Below, in pieces: positions 24,093 through 35,771 of a stretch of DNA of 64,000 nucleotides (its first letter is position 1; every line of letters starts with the position of its first letter). The translations under genes and the position numbers were made by a program. Below the pieces are notes generated by a model. That model was not told the origin of the DNA. It searched no databases and saw only the letters and a list, made by a program, of their open reading frames with translations. Source of the DNA: Channallabes apus (taxonomy: Eukaryota; Chordata; Actinopteri; Siluriformes; Clariidae); the NCBI GenBank assembly GCA_030522415.1, contig CM060109.1, forward strand, positions 2,595,141 through 2,659,140, read 5' to 3'.

Positions 24093-24138
24093 CTTTACCT
24101 TTCTGAGGTCCCCCGATGAGAATAACAGACTTCACCAT
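14204..24138 (-). CDS. gmppa: Mannose-1-phosphate guanylyltransferase regulatory subunit alpha
   Basis: GMPPA partners GMPPB, which makes GDP-mannose from mannose-1-phosphate and GTP in the cytosol; in mammals GMPPA is the regulatory, feedback-sensing subunit. Thirteen coding exons in transcript order: 24138-24099, 21917-21820, 21532-21429, 21012-20820, 20617-20558, 20455-20325, 20170-20156, 18705-18571, 17864-17767, 17635-17589, 16310-16218, 15147-14979 and 14304-14204. All phases fit and total 427 residues (human 420). Visible blocks are [42 protein letters not shown] and IRLEQD. A hexapeptide-repeat beta-helix ([19 protein letters not shown]) follows, and the C-terminus is SFKNQIIL. The start [13 protein letters not shown] matches human [13 protein letters not shown]. 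The intron after 16218 begins with GC. Confidence 0.97.
14913..14969. repeat. (GT)n microsatellite beside a gmppa exon
   Basis: Almost 30 GT units lie 10 bp downstream, in gene orientation, of the donor of exon 15147-14979. Confidence 0.95.
15155..15300. repeat. CA arrays in the gmppa intron
   Basis: Three CA runs (about 15155-15198, 15219-15258 and 15278-15300) are separated by two copies of GTGTTTTTTTGTTGTTACA. The arrangement is a local duplication. Confidence 0.9.
15730..16107 (-). repeat. tRNA-derived SINE, copy 2
   Basis: Same family and orientation as the copy at 3.3 kb, with an ATTC tail at 15730-15752. It inserted into AT-rich DNA and is flanked by TATATTTTAT at 15720-15729 and 16108-16117. 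It lies in the gmppa intron 16217-15148. Confidence 0.85.
16402..17234. repeat. 12-bp minisatellite rebuilding E-boxes
   Basis: About 69 copies of GTGCAGAGTCAC and variants (GTGTAGAGTCAC, GTGTACAGTCAC, GTGCAGAGTCGC, GTGTAGAGTCAG). Each unit junction makes CACGTG, CAGGTG, CACATG or CGCGTG. The unit is a multiple of three without stops, which explains long open frames on both strands (for example 335 codons) that are not genes. It lies in the gmppa intron between exons 17635-17589 and 16310-16218. Confidence 0.95.
17934..17947 (-). promoter_or_regulatory. CTCF-like core motif
   Basis: The minus strand reads CCAGCAGAGGGCGC, a perfect match to CCASYAGRKGGCRS. It lies in the gmppa intron just upstream of exon 17864-17767. 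Confidence 0.5.
19190..19560 (+). pseudogene. Degraded Tc1-like transposase fragment
   Basis: The plus strand contains [16 protein letters not shown] and then [11 protein letters not shown], matching the WRNVLWSDE and KHGGGSIMLWG region of Tc1 transposases. Frames are broken and a CA run interrupts the end. It lies in the gmppa intron 20155-18706. Confidence 0.55.
20156..20170 (-). CDS. gmppa: gmppa 15-nt microexon
   Basis: Between exons 20455-20325 and 18705-18571, the minus strand has a pyrimidine-rich tract, an AG, fifteen bases (GTTTCCCTATGAGGG), then a strong GTAAGT donor. Inclusion adds FPYEG in frame, and skipping also keeps the frame. It sits in the loop before the conserved IRLEQD block, where GMPPA proteins vary in length. 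Confidence 0.65.
21674..21819. repeat. Polypurine GAGGAA tract at a gmppa 5' splice site
   Basis: About 145 bp of nearly pure purine (GAG, GAA and a few GAT) end exactly at the donor of gmppa exon 21917-21820. In the transcript the intron therefore begins GTCCTCCTCC and continues as polypyrimidine. Such tracts can form triplex DNA. Confidence 0.9.
21990..23821 (+). pseudogene. Dead Tc1-like element, same family as the 33.7 kb copy
   Basis: The segment tracks the intact element: inner terminal word near 22050, [18 protein letters not shown] frame remnants near 22460, [15 protein letters not shown] sequence near 22620, [12 protein letters not shown] at 22720, PSQSPDLN near 22935 and a final TTTTTCACAGCACTG before TA at 23820. 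The outer left repeat is missing and the coding region has many breaks. A 13-bp minisatellite has expanded inside the part coding for the last catalytic region. It lies in gmppa intron 1. Confidence 0.85.
22967..23558. repeat. 13-bp minisatellite grown inside transposase DNA
   Basis: About 45 copies of AGAGCGGGACATT or AGAGCGGGACAGT. The first units (AGCAGGACATT) still resemble the surrounding transposase sequence CCTTAAAAAGGCG, so the array probably started from element DNA. The two variant units alternate irregularly and end at sequence aligning to the next transposase codons (ATTCCTCCAGAG). Confidence 0.9.
24061..24092. repeat. (GTT)n beside the gmppa first coding exon
   Basis: About ten GTT units lie just inside intron 1, a few bases past the GTAAAGAC donor in the transcript. 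Confidence 0.9.
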
Positions 24139-24400
24139 GATCACACTCCTAAACTCTGATATTAAATAATAAAAACAATAATAAATTGTTTATTTGTAAC
24201 TAACACACACGATTATAAACCTCAGTGTGTGTGTGTGTGTGTGTTTATACTTCCGCCTTTACTGTCTTCTTCGCCTCCTGCTTCTTCTTCTCCTCCTCCT
24301 CGTTGCGGTACCTCCGTGTCGCCTCCACTCTGCTGCACTGCCGCCACCTGGTGGTCATGATCTGCCTCATCTTCCATTCAGTCTAAATCCTCTTTTTTAA
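24139..24400 (-). promoter_or_regulatory. gmppa: Presumed gmppa 5' region
   Basis: Immediately upstream of the gmppa ATG (24138-24136) lie an AT-rich stretch and then a GAAGAAG-rich, GC-richer block (24245-24360) on the transcript strand. The latter is suitable for a 5' UTR or promoter. No TATA box is evident, and the start site cannot be placed from the sequence. Confidence 0.3.
24341..24354 (-). promoter_or_regulatory. CTCF-like core motif near the gmppa start
   Basis: The minus strand reads CCACCAGGTGGCGG, a perfect match to CCASYAGRKGGCRS, 200 bp upstream of the gmppa ATG. Confidence 0.5.
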
Positions 24401-24677
24401 ATCTATTATGCTCTTCCTCTTTCCTCTTCTTCTTTCTCTACATTTCACAGTCTGCTCATCCTCTCCTCTTTCTGCCCTCGATTAATATTAATTCGACTAC
24501 CATAAATACGTGTCCTTTAATGTTTAAAGAGTTTGTAGAAATAGGAAAAAAGTTTAAAATCATTTTCCCCCAGCATGCTGCCGGGACCCTTTCTGTTGGA
24601 GGTTTCTCTTCATTGGATCTTAAATTAATCCAATAATCATCAACTGATTCCTCTTACAGCATGACATCTCTCTCTCA

Positions 24678-24717
<40 letters not shown>

Positions 24718-25657
24718 AGGTCGTGAGTGTACATGTTCTGGGCCTGAACTCTACCCGGACCTGCTCTTCTGACCCACAGACAATACATTCATATTCAAAC
24801 TTTGATCATAATAATGTCACCAACACTGATCAGCCACAACATTATGACCACCTGCCTAATAATGCGCAGGTTTTTTTCCACGATTAGAGTAAATTAGATT
24901 AATGCACCGTGTGTTCCGACTCTTTTCTATCATTAACACTCCTTATTAGATCAGACTACATGAGACGGCCTTCACTCCACATGTGCATCAGCGAGCCTCG
25001 ACCCCCCCATGAACCTGTCACCAGTTCACCTCCCACACTTACACACATCTGTAACGTGCTCTCTCCATGTTCATTTAGAAGTAAAGAGTATTTACACAGA
25101 AAGTGAAAGTCCTCATTCCTCCTCCTCCAGATTTTACTTATACAGAATAACTTAACAGTCTCTCATCTTCTCTCTTATAAATGTCTGTAACTTTATTGTT
25201 GTTGTTTTTATTTCACTGAAAACTTAAACCCCCAATCGCCCCCTCATTAGGGTTCCTGCAGGCCCTCTCTCGGGAATCTTTATTATCTCATCTTCTTAGC
25301 AAAGCTGCCTTTACTGTCACACACAACACTTAAAGGGTTTAGAGAGAAAAATCAAGATTTTATTCTGGTAACAACTTCTACAATAATAATGATATTATTA
25401 TTATTATTATTATTATTATCATCAACAAACAACAACAACAACAACAATAATAATAATAATAATAATAAACTGCCAAATATATGGACAGAATGATGAATGC
25501 AATATAAAATCTACTTTTTAAGTCAGTCAGTCAGGCTTCCAGGTAAATAGGAGCTATTGTGTCTGATATGCGCATGCGCAGAACGCTGCCGTAGTGCCGG
25601 CGCGCCGATAGATTCAACAGATAAAATTCATGGAACTGCATTTAAGAGCTCGTTGTG

Positions 25658-25671
25658 CTGCCATCTAGTGG
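25658..25671 (-). promoter_or_regulatory. CTCF-like core motif
   Basis: The minus strand reads CCACTAGATGGCAG, a perfect match to CCASYAGRKGGCRS. Confidence 0.5.
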
Positions 25672-25794
25672 ACAAGTTCTGTATAACATTGGAACAGATA
25701 AGAACAGTTTTTTTTTGGATATTTGTCAGACTTATGAATGGGTTGATTAAATAAATGTTAATATTACATAAAGATAACTGGAGTGAATACAAGA

Positions 25795-25880
25795 TGTAGT
25801 TTATAAAGCATCATTTCATTTATTAAGGGAAAACAACTGCCCAAACTTACCTATGTAAAAAATAAATTGCCCCTCCCTTC
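25795..25880. repeat. Tc1-family terminal-repeat remnant
   Basis: TTTATTAAGGGAAAACAACT followed by GCCCAAACTTACCTATG and AATTGCCCC mirrors the inner left end of the 33.7 kb element. Nothing else of the element remains. Confidence 0.6.
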
Positions 25881-25896
25881 TCCCTTATCTTAATAA

Positions 25897-25952
<56 letters not shown>

Positions 25953-26214
25953 AATATTATAGCAATATCACAGTATTTGTCTTTTCCTGAAGTGTGTATA
26001 CAGTGTTTTTGTCTGACTCTGTATAGAATTGAAGATATCTTGAAAGGGAATTGTGACTAGGATTTAAACTTAATTTGTAGATTTGAAAATATCAGATATC
26101 TGCAGATAAACAGAATTTCCTCCAGGATTAATAATTTCTCTCTCTACAGATTTACACTCCACCAGTGAAGTTAGTTTATACACTCTTCTGTTTCTCAGGA
26201 AATAATGTGCGCGC

Positions 26215-26254
<40 letters not shown>

Positions 26255-27737
26255 TCCAGTTAGATCCTGATGGAGTTCAGACAGACAGTAAGGTACGGTT
26301 TGAAAAGTTCAGAACACAGATCAGAGTGTAAAAGAGTCTGGTAAGGTTACAGGAGGTCACATCACACACACATGGCAGTGTCAGGATACAGGATGGAGTA
26401 TTTGTTTGTTTGTTTGTTTGTTTGTTTGTTTAACTGATTGATGATTATTTTCAATCACACACTAGGGGAGGGAAGGTTTTATTTTGTTGTTTTTTAATGG
26501 TTTCATCCAAATAGATATTGAAGAAATACATCTTAGAATTAATAATGTTTATACAATTTGGATTAGAGTAAAATTGGTTGTACATGTGTAACCCACATAA
26601 ACAAAAATCTTATTTCCTATTGTTTTGCAATAGATGTTTTGCAATAGATGTTTACCACATATTTGTCTTGTTCAGAATCAGTAGTCAAATGAGTCTTCTT
26701 GATCACACATGCTGTTTACCACATAAACGTTTTTCTATGTACAGGTACAATCAAAATAATATAACCAGAGAACAGCATATAACTTTAAACTTACACTGAT
26801 TAGCAATATAAACACCACACCTATGAGGCTGGACAATGGAATAAACTGTGTGGGGCCAATAATGTCAAACATTTATCTGTTCATTATTTGGCAATGGAAG
26901 GGTTTTAGAGTCACATGGTTGTGGGTCTCCACATGAACAGCAGGCCTGAAGAATAGAACATCTTTTTCCATGTGACTTGAAAAACCTTCCAGCTACAGTT
27001 AAATATAAATATTAAAACTTTGATCATGTTATCTAGTTTAATTGAGTGTTTTATCTTCATAAATAAGACAGTAGGTTCTCTATTCAACCCCTTAACATTT
27101 CATAACTACTACGCTATTTATTCAAATTCATTAATATAGACAAACATTGTTTTAATGTAAATAAACAAAGCATCTTTTTAATATCATTCTTTTTTTTGTT
27201 GTTGTTTCTATTCATTAAAAAAGTAACTTTTTCTAAATCAAACTGATAAAAACCCTCCTCTAAGGCTAATAAATGTATTTTACAATTTGGGACATTATTT
27301 AATACAATATTTAATACATTAAAAGTGACTTTTCTACCTCTGTAAGTCACACTGCTATATAGTTAAACCGAGGGCACTGAACAGCTGGTCTGATGAGGGT
27401 GAACACATAGATTTAACTCATTAAACCCACGTGACATTTTGTAAAGTGTATTGATGAGAAAGCACTGAACTGATACAGATATAACCATTTCTCTTCATAA
27501 ACACACACCTCGGCTTAATCCTGCCTCTGTGATGGACAACTGAAGACACGCTGAAAGAGGGGGCGGAGCCGAAGGAGCCCAAGTCTGCCGACACTTTCAG
27601 ATCACATTTAAAGGGGACGATGATGGAGGACCAGCAGTGTGTGTGAACTTTATGGAGGATTTTTAGGGGGGATGAGTACAAATGTTAGGGGGACTGAAGC
27701 TAAAGTCCCCTCAAACTGGCCAGGCCACGCCCATGAC

Positions 27738-27779
<42 letters not shown>

Positions 27780-27834
27780 ACGTGCTGATTATCTCTTGAT
27801 GATCAGGTGAATGTGTCCAGTTTAAAGGGACTTT

Positions 27835-27991
27835 TACGCGCGCTGAGTGGGCGCGTCATTAGTGACGTCATACTAATGCCCCGCCCACCCTGGACTGGAG
27901 CTTCAGATTCAGGCGTCACTGAAGTCGGGTGTAGAACAGCAGTGAGCTGCGGAGCTCTCCTCCTCCTCCTCCTCTTCCTCCTCCACCTGCG
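27835..27991 (+). promoter_or_regulatory. tmbim1: Candidate tmbim1 promoter and non-coding first exon
   Basis: A short GC-rich block contains a full CRE palindrome TGACGTCA (27863-27870) and a GC box CCCCGCCC (27879-27886). These are followed by a CTCC-rich leader ending CACCTGCG at 27991 and a strong donor GTGAGTAT. The next usable acceptor with a translation start downstream is tmbim1 exon 2 at 37081, which makes a 9.1-kb first intron. The exon assignment is inferred and its 5' end is unknown. Confidence 0.5.
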
Positions 27992-28144
27992 GTGAGTATA
28001 CACACACACACACACCATCAACACACACTGTCAGCAACCACTGAAACATATAATGATAACATGGAACTTAGTTATAAACATACAGATTATTAATGTAACT
28101 TTTTTTTTTATGAAAAGAGAGAAAAACCGTTTGAAGTGGACTTT

Positions 28145-31100
28145 CTGTATACTCACTCTATATTTATACTCTATATGTATACTCTATATTTATACTCTAT
28201 ATATACTCTATATATACTCTATATTTATATACTATATATTTATACTCTATATTTATATACTCTATATGTATACTCTATATTTATATACTCTATATTTAAA
28301 CTCTATATGTATACTCTATATATACTCTATATTTATATACTCTATATTTATATACTCTATATGTATACTCTATATTTATATACTCTATTTATACTCTATA
28401 TTTATATACTCTATATTTATACTCTATATTTATATACTCTATATTTATACTCTGTATTTATATACTCTATATTTATACTCTATATTTATATACTCTATAT
28501 GTATACTCTATATATACTCTATATTTATATACTCTATATTTATATACTCTATATTTATACTCTATATTTATATACTCTATATGTATACTCTATATTTATA
28601 TACTCTATATTTATACTCTATATTTATATACTCTATATTTATACTCTATATTTATACTCTATATTTATATACTCTATATTTATATACTCTATATGTATAC
28701 TCTATATATACTCTATATTTATATACTCTATATTTATATACTCTATATTTATACTCTATATTTATATACTCTATATGTATACTCTATCTTTATATACTCT
28801 ATTTATACTCTATATTTATATACTCTATATTTATACTCTATATTTATATACTCTATATTTATACTCTATATTTATATACTCTATATGTATACTCTATATT
28901 TACTCTATATTTATATACTCTATATGTATACTCTATATTTATATACTCTATATTTACTCTATATATACTCTATATGTATACTCTATATTTACTCTATATA
29001 TACTCTATATTTATACTCTATATGTATACTCTATATTTATATACTCTATATGTATACTCTATATTTATATACTCTATATGTATACTGTATATTTACTCTA
29101 CAGTATATATACTCTATATTTATATACTTTATATTTATACTCTATATTTATACTCTATATATACTCTATATGTATACTCTATATTTATATACTCTATATT
29201 TATACTCTATATTTATATACTCTATATTTATATACTCTATATGTATACTCTATATTTATATACTCTATATGTATACTCTATATATACTCTATATTTATAT
29301 ACTCTATATTTATACTCTATATTTATATACTCTATATGTATACTCTATATTTATATACTCTATATGTATACTCTATATTTACTCTATATATACTCTATAT
29401 GTATACTCTATATTTACTCTATATATACTCTATATTTATATACTCTATATTTATACTCTATATGTATACTCTATATTTATATACTCTATATGTATACTCT
29501 ATATTTATATACTCTATATGTATACTCTATATTTATATACTCTATATGTATACTCTATATTTACTCTACAGTATATATACTCTATATTTATATCTTTATA
29601 TTTATACTCTATATTTATATTCTATATTTATATACTCTATATGTATACTCTATATTTATACTCTATATATACTCTATATTTATATACTCTATATTTATAC
29701 TCTATATATACTCTATATTTATATACTCTATATATACTCTATATATATACTCTATATGTATACTCTATATTTATATACTCTATATTTATACTCTATATTT
29801 ATATACTCTATATGTATACTCTATATATACTCTATATTTATATACTCTATATATACTCTTAATTTATACTCTATATATACTCTATATTTACATACTCTAT
29901 ATTTATACTCTATATTTATATACTCTATATTCATACTCTATATATACTCTACTCTATTTATACTCTATATTTATACTCTATATTTATATACTCTATATGT
30001 ATACTCTATATTTATATACTCTATATTTATACTCTATATTTATATACTCTATATGTATACTCTATATGTATACTCTATATTTATATACTCTATATTTATA
30101 TACTCTATATTTATACTCTATATTTATATACTCTATATGTATACTCTATATTTATATACTCTATTTATACTCTATATTTATATACTCTATATTTATACTC
30201 TATATTTATATACTCTATATTTATACTCTATATTTATATACTCTATATGTATACTCTATATTTACTCTATATATACTCTATATTTATATACTCTATATGT
30301 ATACTCTATATTTATATACTCTATATTTACTCTATATATACTCTATATGTATACTCTATATTTACTCTATATATACTCTATATTTATACTCTATATGTAT
30401 ACTCTATATTTATATACTCTATATGTATACTCTATATTTATATACTCTATATGTATACTCTATATTTACTCTACAGTATATATACTCTATATTTATATAC
30501 TTTATATTTATACTCTATATTTATACTCTATATATACTCTATATTTATACTCTATATGTATACTCTATATTTATATACTCTATATTTATACTCTATATTT
30601 ATATACTCTATATTTATACTCTATATTTATATACTCTATATGTATACTCTATATTTATATACTCTATATGTATACTCTATATATACTCTATATTTATATA
30701 CTCTATATTTATACTCTATATTTATATACTCTATATGTATACTCTATATTTATATACTCTATATGTATACTCTATATTTACTCTATATATACTCTATATG
30801 TATACTCTATATTTACTCTATATATACTCTATATTTATATACTCTATATTTATACTCTATATGTATACTCTATATTTATATACTCTATATGTATACTCTA
30901 TATTTATATACTCTATATGTATACTCTATATTTATATACTCTATATGTATACTCTATATTTACTCTACAGTATATATACTCTATATTTATATCTTTATAT
31001 TTATACTCTATATTTATATTCTATATTTATATACTCTATATGTATACTCTATATTTATACTCTATATATACTCTATATTTATATACTCTATATTTATACT

Positions 31101-33640
31101 CTATATATACTCTATATTTATATACTCTATATATACTCTATATATATACTCTATATGTATACTCTATATTTATATACTCTATATTTATACTCTATATTTA
31201 TATACTCTATATGTATACTCTATATATACTCTATATTTATATACTCTATATATACTCTTAATTTATACTCTATATATACTCTATATTTACATACTCTATA
31301 TTTATACTCTATATTTATATACTCTATATTTATACTCTATATATACTCTACTCTATTTATACTCTATATTTATGCTCTATATTTATATACTCTATATTTA
31401 TACTCTATATATACTCTATAGTTATACTCTATACAGTATATACTCTATATTTATACTCTTAATTTATACTCTATATATACTCTTAATTTATACTATATAT
31501 ATACTCTATATTTATATACTCTATATTTATACTCTATATTTATATACTCTATGTATACTCTCTATGTATACTCTATATTTATACTCTATATATATATATA
31601 CTCTATATTTATATACTCTATATGTATACTCTATACAGTATATACTCTATATTTATACTCTTAATTTATACTCTATATATACTCTATATTTATACTCTAT
31701 ATTTGATACTCTATATTTATATACTCTATATGTATACTCTATATATACTCTATATTTATATACTCTATATGTATACTCTATATGTATACTCTATATTTAT
31801 ATACTCTATACAGTATATACTCTATATTTATACTCTTAATTTATACTCTATATTCATACTCTATATATACTCTATATATACTCTATATTTATATACTCTA
31901 TATTTATACACTATTCATACTCTATATATTTATACTCTATATATACATACTCTATATTTATACTCTATATTTATATACTCTATATGTATACTCTATATTT
32001 ATATACTCTATATTTATATACTCTATATTTATATACTCTATATATACTCTATATATATACTCTATATGTATACTCTATATTTATATACTCTATATTTATA
32101 CTCTATATTTATATACTCTATATGTATACTCTATATATACTCTATATTTATATACTCTATATATACTCTTAATTTATACTCTATATATACTCTATATTTA
32201 CATACTCTATATTTATACTCTATATATACTCTACTCTATTTATACTCTATATTTATGCTCTATATTTATATACTCTATATTTATACTCTATATATACTCT
32301 ATAGTTATACTCTATACAGTATATACTCTATATTTATACTCTTAATTTATACTCTATATATACTCTTAATTTATACTATATATATACTCTATATTTATAT
32401 ACTCTATATTTATACTCTATATATATACTCTATATGTATACTCTATATTTATATACTCTATATTTATACTCTATATTTATATACTCTATATGTATACTCT
32501 ATATATACTCTATATTTATATACTCTATATATACTCTTAATTTATACTCTATATATACTCTATATTTACATACTCTATATTTATACTCTATATTTATATA
32601 CTCTATATTTATACTCTATATATACTCTACTCTATTTATACTCTATATTTATGCTCTATATTTATATACTCTATATTTATACTCTATATATACTCTATAG
32701 TTATACTCTATACAGTATATACTCTATATTTATACTCTTAATTTATACTATATATATACTCTATATTTATATACTCTATATTTATACTCTATATTTATAT
32801 ACTCTATGTATACTCTCTATGTATACTCTATATTTATACTCTATATATATATATACTCTATATTTATATACTCTATATGTATACTCTATACAGTATATAC
32901 TCTATATTTATACTCTTAATTTATACTCTATATATACTCTATATTTATACTCTATATTTGATACTCTATATTTATATACTCTATATGTATACTCTATATA
33001 TACTCTATATTTATATACTCTATATGTATACTCTATATTTATATACTCTATATGTATACTCTATATGTATACTCTATATTTATATACTCTATACAGTATA
33101 TACTCTATATTTATACTCTTAATTTATACTCTATATATACTCTATATTTATGCTCTTAATTTATACTCTATATATACTCTATATTCATACTCTATATATA
33201 CTCTATATATACTCTATATTTATATACTCTATATTTATACTCTATTCATACTCTATATATTTATACTCTATATATACATACTCTATATTTATATACTCTA
33301 TATGTATACTCTATATTTATATACTCTATATTTATACTCTATATTTATATACTCTATATTTATATACTCTATATTTATACTCTATATGTATACTCTATAT
33401 GTATACTCTATATTTATATACTCTATATTTATACTCTATATTTATATACTCTATATTTATATACTCTATATTTATACTCTATATTTATATACTCTATATG
33501 TATACTCTATATTTATACTCTTAATTTATACTCTATATATACTCTATATTTATGCTCTTAATTTATACTCTATATATACTCTATATTTATACTTTATATT
33601 TATACTCTTAATTTACTCACACTTATACTCTATATGTACT
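28145..33640. repeat. 5.5-kb TATACTC-type satellite-like array
   Basis: The array is made of short words TATACTCTATATTTA, TATACTCTATATG and TATACTCTATATA in varying order. C is almost confined to the plus strand. Rare variants recur in the same order: CTACAGTATATATAC at 29098, 29566, 30471 and 30965, and ATAGTTATAC at 31418, 32301 and 32697. This shows segmental duplications of about 1.4, 1.26 and 0.9 kb. Units lack stop codons in the plus frames, giving false frames of up to 1122 codons. It fills the 5' half of the inferred tmbim1 first intron. Confidence 0.97.
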
Positions 33641-34043
33641 CACACAGGCAAATAGTTGATATACAGTGGTGTGAAAAACTATTTGCCCCCTTCCTGATTT
33701 CTTATTCTTTTGCATGTTTGTCACACTTAAATGTTTCTGCTCATCAAAAACCGTTAACTATTAGTCAAAGATAACATAATTAAACACAAAATGCAGTTTT
33801 TAAATGAAGGTTTACGTTATTAAGGGAGAAAAAAAAACTCCAAATCTACATGGCCCTGTGTGAAAAAGTGATTGCCCCCCTTGTTAAAAAATAACTTAAC
33901 TGTGGTTTATCACACCTGAGTTCAATTTCTGTAGTCACCCCCAGGCCTGATTACTGCCACACCTGTTTCAATCAAGAAATCACTTAAATAGGAGCTACCT
34001 GACACAGAGAAGTAGACCAAAAGCACCTCAAAAGCTAGACATC

Positions 34044-35066
34044 ATGCCAAGATCCAAAGAAATTCAGGAACAAATGAGAACAAAAGTAATTGAGATCTAT
34101 CAGTCTGGTAAAGGTTATAAAGCCATTTCTAAAGCTTTGGGACTCCAGCGAACCACAGTGAGAGCCATTATCCACAAATGGCAAAAACATGGAACAGTGG
34201 TGAACCTTCCCAGGAGTGGCCGGCCAACCAAAATTACCCCAAGAGCGCAGAGACAACTCATCCAAGAGGCCACAAAAGACCCCAGGACAACATCTAAAGA
34301 ACTGCAGGCCTCACTTGCCTCAATTAAGGTCAGTGTTCACGACTCCACCATAAGAAAGAGACTGGGCAAAAACGGCCTGCATGGCAGATTTCCAAGGCGC
34401 AAACCACTTTTAAGCAAAAAGAACATTAAGGCTCGTCTCAATTTTGCTAAAAAACATCTCAATGATTGCCAAGACTTTTGGGAAAATACCTTGTGGACCG
34501 ACGAGACAAAAGTTGAACTTTTTGGAAGGTGCGTGTCCCGTTACATCTGGCGTAAAAGTAACACAGCATTTCAGAAAAAGAACATCATACCAACAGTAAA
34601 ATATGGTGGTGGTAGTGTGATGGTCTGGGGTTGTTTTGCTGCTTCAGGACCTGGAAGGCTTGCTGTGATAGATGGAACCATGAATTCTACTGTCTACCAA
34701 AAAATCCTGAAGGAGAATGTCCTGCCATCTGTTCGTCAACTCAAGCTGAAGCGATCTTGGGTGCTGCAGCAGGACAATGACCCAAAACACACCAGCAAAT
34801 CCACCTCTGAATGGCTGAAGAAAAACAAAATGAAGACTTTGGAGTGGCCTAGTCAAAGTCCTGACCTGAATCCTATTGAGATGTTGTGGCATGACCTTAA
34901 AAAGGCGGTTCATGCTAGAAAACCCTCAAATAAAGCTGAATTACAACAATTCTGCAAAGATGAGTGGGCCAAAATTCCTCCAGAGCGCTGTAAAAGACTC
35001 GTTGCAAGTTATCGCAAACGCATGATTGCAGTTATTGCTGCTAAGGGCGGCCCAACCAGTTATTAG
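34044..35066 (+). CDS. Tc1-like DD34E transposase, uninterrupted
   Basis: The 340-codon frame has the typical length of Tc1 transposases and moves its element by cut-and-paste at TA sites. It begins MPRSKEIQEQMRTKVIEIY, the first paired helix-turn-helix, with SGRPTKITPRAQR as the second DNA-binding part. The catalytic triad is complete: Asp in LWTDETKVELF, Asp in LQQDNDPKHTS, and Glu in PDLNPIEMLW with 34 residues between the last two. The glycine-rich box YGGGSVMVWGCF is present. No stop or frameshift is seen, so the protein could be active. Codon use is A-rich, unlike the neighbouring host exons. Confidence 0.95.
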   Translation: MPRSKEIQEQMRTKVIEIYQSGKGYKAISKALGLQRTTVRAIIHKWQKHGTVVNLPRSGRPTKITPRAQRQLIQEATKDPRTTSKELQASLASIKVSVHDSTIRKRLGKNGLHGRFPRRKPLLSKKNIKARLNFAKKHLNDCQDFWENTLWTDETKVELFGRCVSRYIWRKSNTAFQKKNIIPTVKYGGGSVMVWGCFAASGPGRLAVIDGTMNSTVYQKILKENVLPSVRQLKLKRSWVLQQDNDPKHTSKSTSEWLKKNKMKTLEWPSQSPDLNPIEMLWHDLKKAVHARKPSNKAELQQFCKDEWAKIPPERCKRLVASYRKRMIAVIAAKGGPTSY

Positions 35067-35178
35067 GTTCAGGGGGCAATTACTTTTTCACACAGGGCCA
35101 TGTAGGTTTGTTTTTTTTTCTCCCTAAATAATAAAACCCCTCATTTAAAAACTGCATTTTGTGTTTACTTGTGTTATC

Positions 35179-35771
35179 TATGGAATGATATCGCGGACAA
35201 TATTCCAAAAAATATATATTTTATTTGTAAAAACTTCTCTGTCCACTCCGGAGCAAGAAAATATGCGATTTGTCATTTTTGTGTGTTTATTTCTTGATAA
35301 ACAAATGAGATAATCTCGGTTCACCTCCAGTGCTCAAATATCCCCCTCTTGGTCGGCGACTGCGAGTGACGTCACTCCCCATACAATCCCGCCCCACAGT
35401 ATAGACCCGCCCCTGACGCTGATTGACAGGTTTCTGTGTAACGTGTTGGAAATGCAATTGCAAATGGATTAGCGATTGCGTTTGAATTTTGGCCGGCTTG
35501 ACGCGCGGCGCAGAGAAAGTGAAAAAGCAAACGTGGTGATTGATTTTGCTATTTAAATATGACAGGTTCATGACGTGTAAGACCTGGAAATACAAATGCA
35601 AATGGACTTTGTTTTTTCATTTGAAATTTGGCAGTCAGTGTGCGCTCGCAAAGGCGAATCAGCAAACGGTAATGCAAAGTTTGCAATTGCATTTGAATTA
35701 TGGCACAGTTTGTGCGTCTACATCTGGGAAACGCAATTGCATTTGAATATTGTCCGCGATATCGCTCCATA
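35179..35771. mobile_element. 593-bp non-autonomous transposon nested in the Tc1 right repeat
   Basis: The insert starts TATGGAATGATATCGCGGAC and ends with the inverted word GTCCGCGATATCGCTCCATA. The two 27-bp ends differ at two positions. It is bounded by a perfect GTTATC duplication (35173-35178 and 35772-35777). The uninterrupted left repeat of the same Tc1 element shows GTTATC once at this site, which proves the empty state. The interior has repeated GCAATTGCATTTGAAT-like words and no transposase. A 6-bp duplication excludes Tc1, hAT and piggyBac; the superfamily is not assigned. Confidence 0.9.

Larger units (their letters stand above)
24400..27834. other. Divergent intergenic region between gmppa and tmbim1
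   Basis: No exon-like frame was recognised. It holds microsatellites (CA at 24677-24713, TTA/AAT at 25385-25470, AT at 25898-25950, GT at 26215-26252, TTTG at 26400-26432), a Tc1-family remnant (25795-25880) and a CTCF-like word (25658-25671). The rest is AT-rich unique-looking DNA. Confidence 0.6.

Noticed and set aside
28053..33655. Open frames of 1122, 1041, 677 and 530 codons rich in Leu-Tyr-Ile-Tyr
   Set aside because: They are the stop-free translation of the TATACTC array in overlapping frames; no start context, composition or homology supports a protein.
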